From Mesaphorura yosii (lineage: Eukaryota > Arthropoda > Collembola > Poduromorpha > Tullbergiidae), in contig WIXG01000226.1 in assembly GCA_009869945.1 (NCBI GenBank), forward strand, positions 62,001 to 126,000: DNA of 64,000 bases. The letters run 5' to 3'. Below, one piece after another: positions 1-13,500 of the stretch. Every line of letters starts with the position of its first letter. Position 1 is the stretch's first letter. The notes under the pieces were generated by a model, which was not told the DNA's origin, made no database searches, and saw nothing but the letters and a program-made list of their open reading frames with translations. Made by a program: the position numbers and the translations under genes.

Positions 1-2378
1 GCATAAACTAAAGTATAAAAGAAGTAATTAAAAAAGTTTCGTTTCAACGCTTTGGCACAGTCTGTGAAACGAATTGAGATACGGGCTCTGGCTCACAGAA
101 TTGTCCAAGAGTTCTTTTCCATTCTTCTCTGCTGCTTTTGAAAGAGCGTTTCGGCATAGTTTAATTTCGACCACAGTTTCTTGCGTGTTCATGCTCGCTG
201 GCTGTGTTCTCAGAAATGTTTCTGCTCAGTCACATAAAAGAAACGTCAGTTGATAATTTCGCATGAATTTTAGACTTCCGCTCCTCTTATTGGTAAGGTA
301 CTCGAAGGCATTGAGAGCTATTCAACTGCGTCAGAGCCCTTTGAATTCGTTTTCATAATTGGAATTGGCTCAATGATAATGAATTTGGTTTGCAATCCAG
401 AAATTTGTTTGTTTCCCTCAGAGGTGTGAGACATTATTAAATTTTTATTATGCACCAGTCACTAGCCGCATTGGTACGGACTCCATTTTACAAGCAGTAT
501 AAATTGAGAGCCAGCGACGGTGGCTGCATTCTATGATTGCTTGGGCCTACTTGTCCGTAATTGATAGGGAATTCACAGGAGCAGTACTCACGATTTCATT
601 ATACAATATGGATATCATTGTTCAAGTTGGAGTTTCTCTCGGTGGCGAAAGGCAATAATCGTGGATGGAGTGGTTTGGCAGTCGCAGTAATTTATGGCTG
701 CGGTCCCAGTGCATCAACCACGTGCGTTCTCGATCACTTGTTCCCGTACTTGTGGAAGTGTTTGGAAATCCAAACCGACTTCTTTTCACGAGATTTGAGA
801 ATGGATTCTTAGGAATGCAGCTATCGTGATTTCACAATCGAATCCATACTCAACGCTTTTAAAACGCTCTATTTCGTCAACTAAAATAGGAAACGTCTCG
901 GGAATTGATTGGAAGATTTCTGAAACAGATTACAAAATGGAACATTTTGATATCATGTAAAAGCACGATATTATATAAACCACATTGAACGTAGAAGAAT
1001 CAGTCCAAAATTCTGTCTGCATTTGGCTACTTTAGATTTCATGCACTGGCCGGTCAATATTGCTCGACCTGAAACTCAGTCATTACGCAATACTTTTCGA
1101 CATTTATTTGTACGCAATGTAACTTGGTTTATTGTGATTGATTGAAATCGAATTCCCATTTTCTACGGTTGTACGTTTGATCCCCATTTCACTTGTGTCT
1201 TTACATCATGTCTTCATGTTTAATTCATTGGTAGTGCGACTCTGCCTCGTCGTCCAACACAAGTGAGGGCAGAGGCCAGGCCAACGTGCTTAGTTCAAGA
1301 TTGACTGAAGCATCGTAACCTTGAGCTTACTTTTCCAATTTCGCAAACTTGGCCCCCTTCTCAATCAAATGCTTCACAGCTATTTCAACGCGCACAAATG
1401 TCTGCTGTTTGTAGAAACCCTAAAATTTCTGATACGCGAGGCACGTCAGGCTGTAATTTGTCCTCTCGAGTTGACATTGCCTCAGAATTGAATTATCAAC
1501 AAAATGGATTAAGAGCTAAGTTCGCTTGGAAGATGCGACGAAGAAATACATGATGCATGGCCACGCGCTGGCATTGCTGGAGCATTTTCACGGTTTCAGC
1601 GCGTGTCTAGTCTGCCTCATGTTCTATTTTTAGTAAACTAATATTGCGCTACTCAGGTTTTTGTGCGCGACCGAATAAACAACCGTTGATTAATCCACTA
1701 GCGGTAATAGCATAGTTTCATCCATAAGCTTTTTACCTTGTGCTAATTAATGCTATGATTTCGTAACTGGAGGCCTGAAAAGCAAACAGCAAACGATCCC
1801 CAGTGAGCCTTTGCTATTTCCTGACTTTCACCTCTGAGCCTCAAGTAATTAATCTAACCAAATTAGTCACAAGAATGAGAGTGCCAATCACTTGGCTCAA
1901 TTCTGGCGTAAGAAAACAAGCTAATCCATATTCGGTGGCAAAGCGTAGGATGGAAGCCGTCAATGTAGATTAGAAAAGTGCTCTGCTCGTTAATAAATTA
2001 CTCTGATGCGTTTATTTGCGCCAAATAATTTGTCAACTCCCAAGTGACTTCAAAAGAAAGAGGAAAATCGAGAGGCTGGAGTCTAGCACGGCACAAATTG
2101 AAGTATGGCTTCTCACTCGAAGAAGATTACTGACCGCTGAATAAAACCTTTTGTCATTCATTCGTTGTCAGCAAATTAAGTCTTGGTCACTCTCTTTCGT
2201 AAAGTTGTACATTTACCAGTCCGTTTCGCGACTTCGTATTGTCTCAAGTTCCGCTGTTGTTCGCTTCGTCCCAGCTCGTCGTTCGTCATTCGTCGTGTGA
2301 GGCAAAGTGAGAGCAGCATCACAGAGCACACGTATCGGTTAATGCGCAACTACCGTGTCCCTGGCGCGGTTGGTCTCG
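1..2378. other. Non-coding flank, no gene recognised
   Basis: I see no exon with coding character and plausible splice sites here. The open frames are short and lack recognisable motifs. The last 200 bases are richer in CpG and CGT/TCG trinucleotides than the rest, which would suit a promoter or 5' untranslated exon just ahead of the candidate first igloo exon, but no TATA box or other core element is clear. Confidence 0.4.
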
Positions 2379-2403
2379 ATGGCTTCGCGACCTGAGCACC
2401 AAC
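2379..2403 (+). CDS. Candidate first coding exon of the igloo-like gene
   Basis: A short frame starts ATGGCTTCG, encodes MASRPEHQ and ends with one spare base directly before a good donor (GTAAGG). The first certain igloo exon at 7440 begins two bases into a codon and so needs exactly one base from upstream, which this exon supplies. With it the protein would be 155 or 175 aa depending on the C-terminus. Against it: the base at -3 of the ATG is T, an upstream ATG (2342) opens an overlapping frame, and eight residues cannot be checked by homology. The true first exon may lie elsewhere, including outside the window. Confidence 0.3.
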
Positions 2404-5400
2404 GTAAGGCGTTTACGGAGGTTGGAGTTCAGAGGAGCCTTACAACCTGCCTCTACCAACTAGGTCACACATCGTACGCCAGCGTCGTACAACCAGAGAA
2501 AGTAGAAAGTGTTCAAGCACGTACAAGCTAGCTGCGATCGCCGCCTCATCATCATCATCTTTCAATTGGTGTGATGAATTATAAGAATATTACTTACAGC
2601 CCATAAGCTCCTACTTTCTTTGTCGCATTAACTCATACAATACGTTAAGCCTGTCTACCAGCCAGCCAGCGTCCCTTGGATTCGGATGCGGCGCAATTGA
2701 AACCAGCAAGCAGCTTATGCAATGAATGCAGTATAGAACGAAATAGAGACCAAGCAAGAGAGCTTTCATTATGTAATAAATTCTACTTTAGATCATTATA
2801 CTCATGGCTATTCGACTTCTCTTGGCTGTGAGTCTATTTTTGGCAAATGCACTCACATTGAGTCTTCTGAGTCCATAAACTTCCGACTCGATCAGTGTCC
2901 AATCTGTCCGGGACAATCAGGACGAGAACCTCTTCACTTCAGGGTGGGCTTAATTCCAAGTGGACAGAGAATGCATGAAATAATAATGACCCTACAGACT
3001 CGTTTCCAATTATGTCGCCTGCAATGTCAACCGATTACGCAACAAAGCCGTAATTTTGGATTGAGAATCGCCTGCAACTTCCACTGTGACTAGAGCACAG
3101 AACCTAAAGTTAAGCCAGGAATGTTATATTTACGAACGTGACGTGTATTGTCAAGAAGAAAGCAATGCAATAAGCGATGCAATGCCATAAGACAAATATT
3201 TGAATATGCAAATGTATACGCTTATGATATAGTAAACTCAATTTACATAAGCGTTCTTTTCATTATGCCTTTGACTTCATCCGCCGCGGCCGGCCGCGCC
3301 GTGCCGAAAGAAGCTTGTCCCACAGAAAAATCTTAAATTTTCATTTCTGAATCCTGGGGAAAGACGATGCTTGCATTGCAGAAAGAACCAGCATACGAGA
3401 GTGTTTTCCTTCAGGTCCGTTCGCTTGGAAGTTTTCATTTCTTGAATCTTGTAAAGATTGCTAACCCAGTTATACACATTTTTGTGTCTCTTCAGCCGGA
3501 ATAAATTGTGCGCGGAACATAAAAAGAGAGACTGCATATCGATCCAGGACAGAAAGAGAAAAATCCCGTTTTGGGAATGCATGGAATCTCTCTTTTACTT
3601 CTCCGCAGGCTTTCTCTTTGTTGCTTGCTTGCTGCAATCTAAAGCAAAATTTTGGGTATCGCCAATTCCAGTAGGCTATATGCGTACTCTTAAATACTGC
3701 ATGTAAGCCATGAGTCGAGCCTCTCGCCTGTTCATTCACTGACTGGTCCTGCTTCTGGAATAGGAAGCCTTAGGAGAAAACTAGTTGAGCACGGCCGCGA
3801 CTACAAACTTTATGTTTCTCTTATGCTGCTGGTGGACCGCTTCTTCCTTTCCTCATAAAGCTTCCTCTGCAGGTTTCTCTTCGGAAGAAGCAGAGAGACG
3901 GCAGGACAAGAAAAGCAAAGCCTGAACTTAGCACACACGGGCAGCAAATGCGCCAGCTCAACCAAGCTGCAGGTTCATACCTTTGCTTTTGCTTTGGCCT
4001 GACCGTAGCTTTCTCCTCTGGTCCGGTTCTATGGCGTACCGCTGCTACACAGTTTACAGAACCATTTCCCCATTACCCCGTTTTCGCTTGGTACAACAAC
4101 CGACTGACTGAGTTTCTTGTCTCATACTCTCGCACTCATACCAATTCGCAATCGAGACTAGACGGTGAAAGTTGCTTTCTCACGTTGCTCCAAGTTTTGG
4201 CTTCTGAAAGGCACAGCACAACACATCGGTAAACGAACGTAAGTCTCATACTCTCATACATTTTCTCCCTTCTTCCACTCGTGCACTCACCTTATCAGTG
4301 AATCGCATTCATAGAGTTAATATCGCCATAAAGCCATTAAAATCGTTTGTCTCATAAAGATTAGGCCAAAAAAAATTGTCCCTTAAGGGCAGCAGAGAGC
4401 CCTGAGCAGCTAATTAAGCGTGTTTCTGGTAGAAGTGCTAAGGTAGTTAGTTCTCCAATCAAGACGTTTCCTCAATAAGTTAAGCCAGTTAACTGAGCCT
4501 TCTGTACGGGTTCTCTAGTTTTAGAGTCTAATAATTTCTTATGTCAAGTAAAAGGAAATGATTCCGTCGCTTTAATTCGCATCTGTGAGACGGTAGTATT
4601 GAGGAAAACGTATGAATGCGGGCAGCACATAGTTTTGGTCTGCTCCAAGTTCTATTTTTAGAGCCCCTTGCATGCCTTGGAGGCGACTGCGGCACTGCGG
4701 TTGACATTTGGCGGCATCCATTCAGCCTGACTTTAATTGACGCATTAACATTAAGTCACGATTGAATTTGTATGCAGGTAGTCTGCGACACGCAGAGGCT
4801 TCATTTGCACAACGTCTGCGTGGCAGTACATAACGATCACGAAAGCTTGGAGAATATTTATGACACTGCTGCATCCGAGTCGATAAATTTCCATTACGAC
4901 GTGCACCTGAATCCTTTGCGGTCTCTGCTCCATACTCCATCCAAATTGGGCTAAAAGCCGCACGACAGACAAACTGGAAGCATCCTTCACTTACAGACTC
5001 AGCCAGCATATGTGATTCGAGAAGTTGAGGCGAGCCCATGATTATTTGCTTGCGGACTGCATTTGGATGAGTTGAGTTAAGAATCATGTACAGGAAAACC
5101 AGGTTAAGATGCATCAGACAAAATGACGAGGCTTTGCTCTTAGAATACTTATGGACTAGTTTTTGAGTGTCTTTACCTTTCCAGCCGCACACACGGTGCG
5201 CAACTTGTTTAATATTTTCCTCGTGTAGAATCAGACAAACGCGAATTGATGGTGAGCGACTTTCACTTCTCAACTCGCTCCTGCTCGCTTCCGTAACTCA
5301 GAAAAATGAGTAAAAGAGAGATGAAATCATTCCAGCTTGCAACGCGAATACGAATGGAAAGGTGAGATAATACTGCCGTCTGCCAAGCTCTGTTTTGACT

Positions 5401-7439
5401 TGCTTCGTGGGAAAGCTGGAAAGACTCAAACTCGACACAGGAAAAGATATGATATACACAAATGCGAGAGCGAAGCTTGTCGTCCGAAGAAAACTCAATT
5501 GAATTCAAAAGATGCTCCTATTACTCTATTCTCCTGTCTGCCTGCACGCAGTGAATACGCTGCCTGCCGAGAAAAGCTCATCGCGCCGTGCGTGCCTTGA
5601 CTGCCAGCAATAGTTTGTTGCTTGTACCGCTCATCATGTTGATAAAACGAGTTGCCATTTCGATACAGAAAACAAGCCCGTACTTTGAAACCCGAAACTT
5701 CTACCACTTTCTCGTTGTCGTTCCTCTTGACTCTAGGCCGCCTGGGTTTAAGGCTTACAAATCGCTGTCATTCCTCTCGCGATTTTTGTGTACTCGACGA
5801 TCGAATCTCCGCAGGGATAAATTGCAAATTGTAGGAATACAAATTTCAAGAGGAGAGACTCGAATTCCTCATTTACGAATGAGGTCCTAGGAAGTGGAAT
5901 ACATTCGCTTGCTCTGGAATTTGGAATTCAACCCATGGCTGTGGGACGTCTCTTTATAAACACGTAGAACGCAAACGAACAAGAAAATGGCGACCGCCAG
6001 GGTCCACGAGTCCGCGAGTTCATAGGTCGCATAAATTTTAACCCAACCAGATTTACGTTTGGTTGTTGTTCTCAGGATGGCACCGTGTTGGCACTTGACC
6101 ATGTTCGGCCCGTGTTTGTTTGGCGTTTGGGGATTTCGGGCAAAAATGTTTTCTTCTCATGTTTTCCATCCGAAGGCTAAACTCCCACTTTCTATAAGTC
6201 ACAATTTCAAGAAAGCCATGCAGCACTCCGGAAGGCAAAGATAAGGTGGATAAATCTCCGCCGTGCCACAGCGCCAGCAGAGCTAACACAATAATAATAA
6301 TACGGTTATGAAGCGAAAGAGAGTAAAACGTTTTTATTTTTAATCCGGAAACCATAATGCCAGGTTTCTCGTTACTCGAGCATGAATCTGCAATATTAAT
6401 TTCGCGAAACTACATTTTATAACTGAGTTTTGAGAACGCAGGAAAGTGCTTCGAGCAAGGCAAGGGAAGGCAACAAAATGGCGCGGCGGTGTGAGCGAAT
6501 AAAATGCGGGCCTCACGTAGCAATGCTGGCAGCTGATGTGTTTGGTTTGATGGGTCTTTCACTTAATTTTGGACTGAGGTTCTAAACTTTAGTGTTGAGT
6601 TTACGGCTCAGTTTCAGTTTATGGATTATGGCCTGGCTCTTCTAGTTTGATTCTTCGGAGCAATAGCAATCCATTACGATCGTCATAAAGATGAACTAAC
6701 GATTGTAGAAATAATATTTTGTTACGACACCACATATTGTAGGGACATTTATGACCTCGCCCAGGTACATTACCATATGTGTGCTCTCCATAAAATTTGT
6801 TTTAACTTTAAAATGTTTTTCCTCTCACAAATGACATTAAGCCGTGATCACGTATCCAGTCGCATTAAAATGTGACGCACAAGACTAGAATTCTAGAATT
6901 TAATGACTAAAAGCCTCCATCAAGAGCTCAATTAAAAATATGTGCAGCTCCGAATCGTAAAATATGCTCTTAAAAAATTCAGTTTCGTGAAGTCGCCTTC
7001 AAGTGCAGGCTCCAGAACTCATAAAATGCTTGAGCGAAGCTCGTGAACTCAAAACTAGAAAGTTAATTTGAGAGGCAATCGTTTTACTGGCAGGCAGGCA
7101 AGTAGTAACTTTGAACAGGATGAATCATTGTCAACCGCAGAAGCGGAGGGCCGCAATCCTTTTGAAGTGATGTAGAAATGAGAACCGTAATGAAACTGGA
7201 ATGGGCCTCGTGCCTATTCTACCGTGAAGAAAAGATCTAATAAAATATTTGATCTTCTTTATGACAAGATTACTCCTGCTTTTATTCTTTTGTCATGTGG
7301 TTTTAAAATTCAAAGAGCGAAACCACCGCAGAGCCACAAAACGTCAATGAAGACCCATTGTTATTGCGCTTTTGCTTTTACTGAGAAACTGCAATCACTA
7401 ATGCCCGCATTTCTGTTTCTGCTTTGTTCTCTCCATCAG
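2404..7439. other. Probable intron or 5' flank of the igloo-like gene
   Basis: Five kilobases without a supportable exon. If 2379..2403 is the first coding exon this is its intron, from a GTAAGG donor to the CTCCATCAG acceptor ending at 7439. Open frames on both strands at 3.2-3.7, 3.9-4.2, 4.7-5.3 and 5.5-6.4 kb overlap one another and show no domain, signal peptide or splice-site pattern. A GC-rich perfect palindrome at 3285 is listed separately. Confidence 0.35.
3285..3298. repeat. 14-bp perfect GC-only palindrome
   Basis: The sequence CGCGGCCGGCCGCG equals its own reverse complement and lies in a 20-base G+C-only run, while the surrounding kilobase is AT-rich. It could be a CpG-rich protein-binding site, a chance feature, or a cloning or assembly artefact. 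No gene boundary is evident nearby. Confidence 0.6.
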
Positions 7440-7592
7440 GAATTCTTACCGACTTGAATCTGAACGATCCAGAACTACAGCAGGCGGCGACACGAATTCA
7501 GGCAACGTACCGGGGCCATCGAACACGAAACTCACTGAACAAAAAAATGGCTCAAGAGGAAGAAGTTGTCGATATAGACCTTAATGATCCAG
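7440..7592 (+). CDS. igl: igloo exon with IQ motif 1
   Basis: The acceptor CTCCATCAG ends at 7439 and the donor GTAAAG starts at 7593. The exon starts two bases into a codon and leaves one spare base (G) at its end. It encodes LTDLNLNDPELQQAATRIQA and onward, the first IQ motif (RIQATYRGHRTR) and the next acidic linker (VVDIDLNDP). Confidence 0.85.
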
Positions 7593-10500
7593 GTAAAGTG
7601 AAAAGTTGATTTCCTGCATGTTTGCTTCAATTTCGCGATTCGCGAGAGTTTCTTTCAGAGTTGAGCCTAGATTTGTTGTTCGAAATAATGGAATGTGTGT
7701 ACTACATGGAACGCATTACATGCGAACATTTCTTCATCTCTTTGTAGTTTTTGTTATGATAAGCATGTCATACATCAAAATTTTTCTTAGTCGCTAGCGC
7801 CGTTTCGTGACTGCAAAAAGCAAAAGCGCCAACTGCAGGGCGCGCGATTGTGCTGTGCTTCAATTCCAGCCTATCGCTAAAAGCCTTCTAATGGTCTTTG
7901 TATTTCCTTCTAATAAAAAATCATAAATTATGTCGCTAAAACCTTGGTCCTACGTCCAGAGTCCTGAGTTATGTTTTGTGCGAACGGGTTAATTATGGTT
8001 ATACTATAAAAATTTTGCTGCGAGCAGCTCGTCATGTTTGTTGCATACCAGTCAGAACAAGGCACCAAGGCATGGCACGTAATGTCAGGAAACGGGACAG
8101 CCCAGCCCGTACTAGTTTTGCATAACAAAAGCTTCGCCATTTGCAACGGGGCGCGACGGAACGAGGTACAGAATGGGTTCATTAAACAACATAATAATGA
8201 TAATCACCCACCCGTCCGCATTACTTACCCGAATGAAGCTCACATTGAAGATTCAGGATACCATTCCTTATGACTTTAATTTACTTTTCAATCTTCCCGT
8301 TTGCCGTTTCGCAGACGTAAAGGACGCTGCCCAAAAGATCCAAAATTCGTTTCGGGGGCATCAGGCGCGAAAGCAGGCGCAGAAGGAGAAAGATACAACA
8401 GAGCTTAGTGAAAATCTTAAGAAGTTGAACACAACTGCGAGTACGACCACGTCTGCCACGACCAGCAACAAAGCGACGACGGTAAGCACAAGCTACTTTC
8501 TGAGCTGCTACTTTCTTTTCTAATTTAGCGTTCCAGTTTCGCTTTTGTTCTCACCATCTTTTTATAATCTTGAGACTTTCTTTTCCGCACTACTCTTCAT
8601 CCTTTATTTCAAGTGTTTTCATTTCATTCTTTATTCCGTTATCTTCTCACACTCTTGAGACTCGAATTTCCGAGCGTGGGTCTGACGCAGCATTCTTTAT
8701 GCCGCCACCGGTGTAGTGGATGACATAAACTAGACATTGTGAGCATGGAGTTCGGTTCAGTGCTCAGTCATGAATTTGGGATGTGATATGTGATGCGATG
8801 CCCCATTTTCTGAAATATTAATATCACCTTCGTGCGAAATGTGAACGTGAGCCAGACGTTTCATACAGCTGACATTAGAATGGCAATTCTTGCGAATTGC
8901 GAATGCGAATGTATAAACAGAAACGCATAAATATAGATGAATGCAGCACAGTCAAACACGAAACAAGCAAGCAGGCAGGTCTGGCCGAACCAAACCAGGC
9001 AGGTTTTAACTTTCTTCTGCTTCTCCAACTGTATTTATTATTGAATTATTTCATTGCGTGCCGCTAACGCTCGCTTGCTACAACTCCGTGCTCAACTCGG
9101 TTGTTGCTCTTTCTTACAAAGAAAGTTACTTTTGCTCTTGCTTTCGGAGTTCAGTTTTTATACATAGCGGTTGAACATTATATATGGTAGAGTGGAGTAG
9201 TACAGCACAGAAGTCGGTTGTGCCTGAGAGACTCTGACACTGCACTAGATGATATGAAAATCTGGAACTAGGAATCTAGAACAGTGCATTTACATCATTT
9301 CATTATGAGAATTTGGATAATTCTTCTCTTTGGCAAGAATTTAATATAAATCTCATATGAAATGCGAGATGGAAGAATTAGAACGGTCAAATGATGAATG
9401 GTTTCTTGCAGTTGAAATGTGGAATCCAGAATAAATTAATGTTAAAGGCTTCTAGCCAGAAGCACAAAGGCTTTGGCTTTATTCATCGCTCAAATTCCGT
9501 CCATGTCTTATTTCGATTTAGGCAGGCATGGCATAGTTCCTGGAGTTTCCAGTTCGAGAATTGAGATTGTGAATGAGGCGGTTGCATGTGTAAGTTTTAA
9601 AAATTCATGGGGCTTGTTTTTGTTGTCGAATCGAAATTATAGCGCGGTCAGTTCGGCAGTGCTATGTGAGCTTAGCCGATTGTTCGTTCTGGACCTGGAC
9701 AATCGCAGAGCCCATTGGAAATAATAGCCCACAACCAGAAACAATATCGGCCTGGTCATTCCATTAAGCTATGTGTTCATTCCAGTTCATTAATATTGCA
9801 GTGCAGCGCTGGAGTTTGTTCATCTAATCCATCATCTCCGCACACACTTTAATTTGTATTTATGATTCTAGTGGGAAAATAATATTGCTTAATGCCAGAC
9901 TTCAATTACACACTCAACCTACTTGAACCCTTTCTCTTTCTCTTACTCGGTAAGACTAAATTGTTCTTTTTGTGCCACACTAGGATGACGGAGAGGAGCT
10001 ACCAGATCTCACCGATCCCGAATTAAATAAGGCGGCGACGCTCATCCAAGCACAATTTCGTGGACACATGGTACGTAAGACTGGAGAAGGCGAAGATTCG
10101 AAATGATTGAGAAACGAATGCGCACGCGCACGGTAGAAGAGAAAAGAAAATATTTATGTATTATTCAGTGTCATATTTAATTTAAGAATTTATGGGATGT
10201 ATCGCGTATTCTAAGAGAAAGAGAGTACGTGTGCAAGTTCTTTGATAAAGTTTACCTTAATAGTTAAGCCCTATCCTTTGCGTACAATTTATCATCGGTT
10301 TAATACTTATAGCTATTACTCTGCACAATTTACCCGCACTATATCTCGCCGAGGCCCTCTGCACGTATGAAATTGTATTAGAGATTGGTTCATATGTCAT
10401 TGAAGTGATTGTGTGTGTTCGCTTGTGAGCCTGAATAATTAATGCTGATTGGCTTTCGTGTTTCTTGTGCTCACTCATATCTCCAAATCTGTCAAGTTTA

Positions 10501-13500
10501 TCTCTGCATTTTGTCGTGTCATGTCAGTTGTAATTAGCCATCATGTTACGCCGTGCCATGCATGTGCAGAGTTTACATGACACGAGTTTTATCCTGGCAC
10601 TGCTGCTCACTACACTGTACCGCACGATTCCAGCCCAACCGAAACCCAAATCAAAATGAAATGAGATGAAATCAAGCATGAACGGTATAAAAGCTAATAG
10701 TAAAAGTTTCGCACTTTCTCCTTCATTTCTTGTCAGTCTACTTGGCGAGCGACTGCGTACAACAACACAATGCTGTGTACGAATTGGGAATATGAAAGTC
10801 ACATGTATTGAATATTGTTATCGAAGTTTATGAGTTGTACATTATTTGTACTCTTTTCATGCCAGAGCCTTAATTCAAAACTCTGAACACAAAACTTCGC
10901 TTTCCATTCAAGACTTCTGTGGCTAAAGTTTGAGATGGCAAGAATTCTAAAGAAGTACAAGAAGAAGCAAAAGTTCAGGGCAGTGGCAGTGAAGTGCCAT
11001 GAATGAAATGTTTCGAGGTTATACCACAAATGCGAATTTGATTTTGAGGTATCTGAATGTAACAAAAGCAATGGCTAAACTTCTACTTGAACTCAAACTT
11101 TTACTAGAGAATGGCTAGCACAGGTCGTGACTCTTGATTCATTAATTATTATTGCATTTTAATTCGCGGCTTAAGAATTTCTTCCATTAATCATAATCAA
11201 ATGCAATATATGAGCACATTTGTCATACAGGCTTAAGTCATCTCCTTTTAGGATTTTCCTATTCTACTGTCACCATCAGGGCTCACATTTCGTATGAATA
11301 CATTTTGGCTGAATCTTATGCCCGCTTCGGTCCATTTTTCATAACGGCCAAACGCGGATCATCCGTAAGAAGTTAGCTAACAGAATAATTATTGGCAAAT
11401 CGTATTATAATTCCATTATTTGAGTTCTACAAATCAATTTTCTTCCCACACAGGACGGAATTGATCTTGGCGGTACTGTGAGATGAGATGGGAAGGAAAC
11501 ATGTGTACATTCCGAAACTTTTAAATCTGAGAGATTTATCTCAAATGCAGATATTCCCAAGAAATGGGAATTGCAACTAGAGCCTTCACAATAAATTATG
11601 TGCGAAATACGCTCGCAAAGGCGCCCGGCACACGCGGTGTTCTCCATGAATAATAAAATTATATCCATGTAGGGTACCATAAAAACAAGATCTTGGCAGG
11701 AAACAGACAGGGAGAGGCACAAACCACCAGGAAAAATGCTTGCCTCATAATCTCCTAAACCCTCTTTTAATTAAATTGTTATATTCATTTGTCCATATGG
11801 TGCAAAATGGCGTATCCAGTGAGTAGGATTCTCTCTCGATCTCCGAGCAGGAGATTCTCTTAATAATCTTAAGCAACCAACCATTCAGTGCCACAAAATT
11901 GTAATTACGCGTAATTCAAACCAGAACCAAAAAAGAAATTTATTTCTTTCTCCAGGCCCTGGAAACCATGTTCAGCAGAATGAGGAAAGCAGCTGAATTC
12001 ATTCTTAATATCCGCGATTGCGTAACTCAAGCATAATAATAGCAGTGGCAATGGCGCAAAGATTTTCGCAATAATTGCATTCTAATGGCTCACATGCCAT
12101 TTTCATTCTTGGTGCACCGAGCAGTGAAACAGTCATGCACGCTTCATATCCTCCTGATCTCTCGTCATCCCACTCAAGGCAGGATAAAGACGGAGAAAGT
12201 GGTGAGAATAATCATGTTCGTACATGAAGCATGATGAAACTGACAAAGATCGATACGGGCACGAGCGGGAGCGATGCGGTGCGGGAGTCGATATCCACGA
12301 CCATGAGACGCAGATATTATAATTCATGCAACACGTAAAAATGGAAGTGAGAAAGTTTCCGGACCTCTTTGCATATCTTCGACGAATGCAAAGCAAGAGT
12401 ACTTTCACCACGCAATTGCTAGAAAAATTTGTAGAACAAAATAATCTACTCAGACTCAGTGAGTTTCAATTCGTTTTGAAGGGAAGTCCACAAAGAGCCT
12501 GTCTATCGGCAGTGGGAACAAGAATAACAACGCCAAAGTTAGCTGAAAAGGAAAAAGTTTTTTATTGTTAGAAACTTTACGAAACTGAATTTGAAATGAT
12601 GAGGAACATTTATTAATAGAATGGTGGCCTCATCTTCTCTTATCTTTACTTTGTCAATTTGTACGTATTTGCTCCGATTCTGCTCTCAAGTCTTCGTAAA
12701 CGCAATAAATTTGCATTGAATCAACTGTACTCTTGAGACCGCGTCATCGAGTCTGCGACGTGAAATTTGTAAATTACACTGATCAATAAAGTTTTTGCAC
12801 TAGCCTCTGAGGACTAATTAACCCCTTTCAAGGTTCAACTCCACTGCAGTACTTCAACTTGGTTGCGGAACTATGCGGTTCTTTGAAATAGTAAGGATAA
12901 TTGTTCGCGTGCTAACTTCATTTCAAGTGCGAAATTTATTTTCTCACAATTCTGAGCTTTAGGCTCCTTGACTTGTGGATTGTGATGTTAAACTTAGATG
13001 GAACTTTCGCCCTCGATTGATTACCGAAAGACCGAATTCTTTGTGTGCTCAGGGATTACAGTGACAGTGCAATAGTCTGCCCTTTTCCCCAAAACTTTTT
13101 CCTTCTCGGCTAATAGTGATGAAAAACCTGTGCGTACTCTTCGTGCGCTTCTTTGACTCAAAAACCTCAACTTTGACAAAAGTTCTGCTAGGGAGAGGAG
13201 CAAGAAAGGATGTGTATTCTATAAAAAATTCATTCCGAAAATTCAAACCGGATTATCCTTCCAGAGCACGAGCTGGTGCACGAAGTATTATGAACATGGA
13301 TTTTATTTTAAAGTCGACCATAAGCCTAAATTGGAAAATGTGCCCATATTGCATTTTCTTTGGTTGTTGTTGCTGTTTCGGTTATTTTGCATGAATACAC
13401 AAATGTGGCTTCGATAATACCTTCAGACTTCTCAAACATGAATAGACGAAAGAGATTCTGAAATAGCGTAGGCCTACTTTGACATTTGGGCGTGAAAGTG

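Noticed and set aside
4722-5273. Minus-strand 183-codon frame, one of the longest in the left flank
   Set aside because: It overlaps other frames on both strands, has no family resemblance or splice pattern, and its start is not an ATG in good context.
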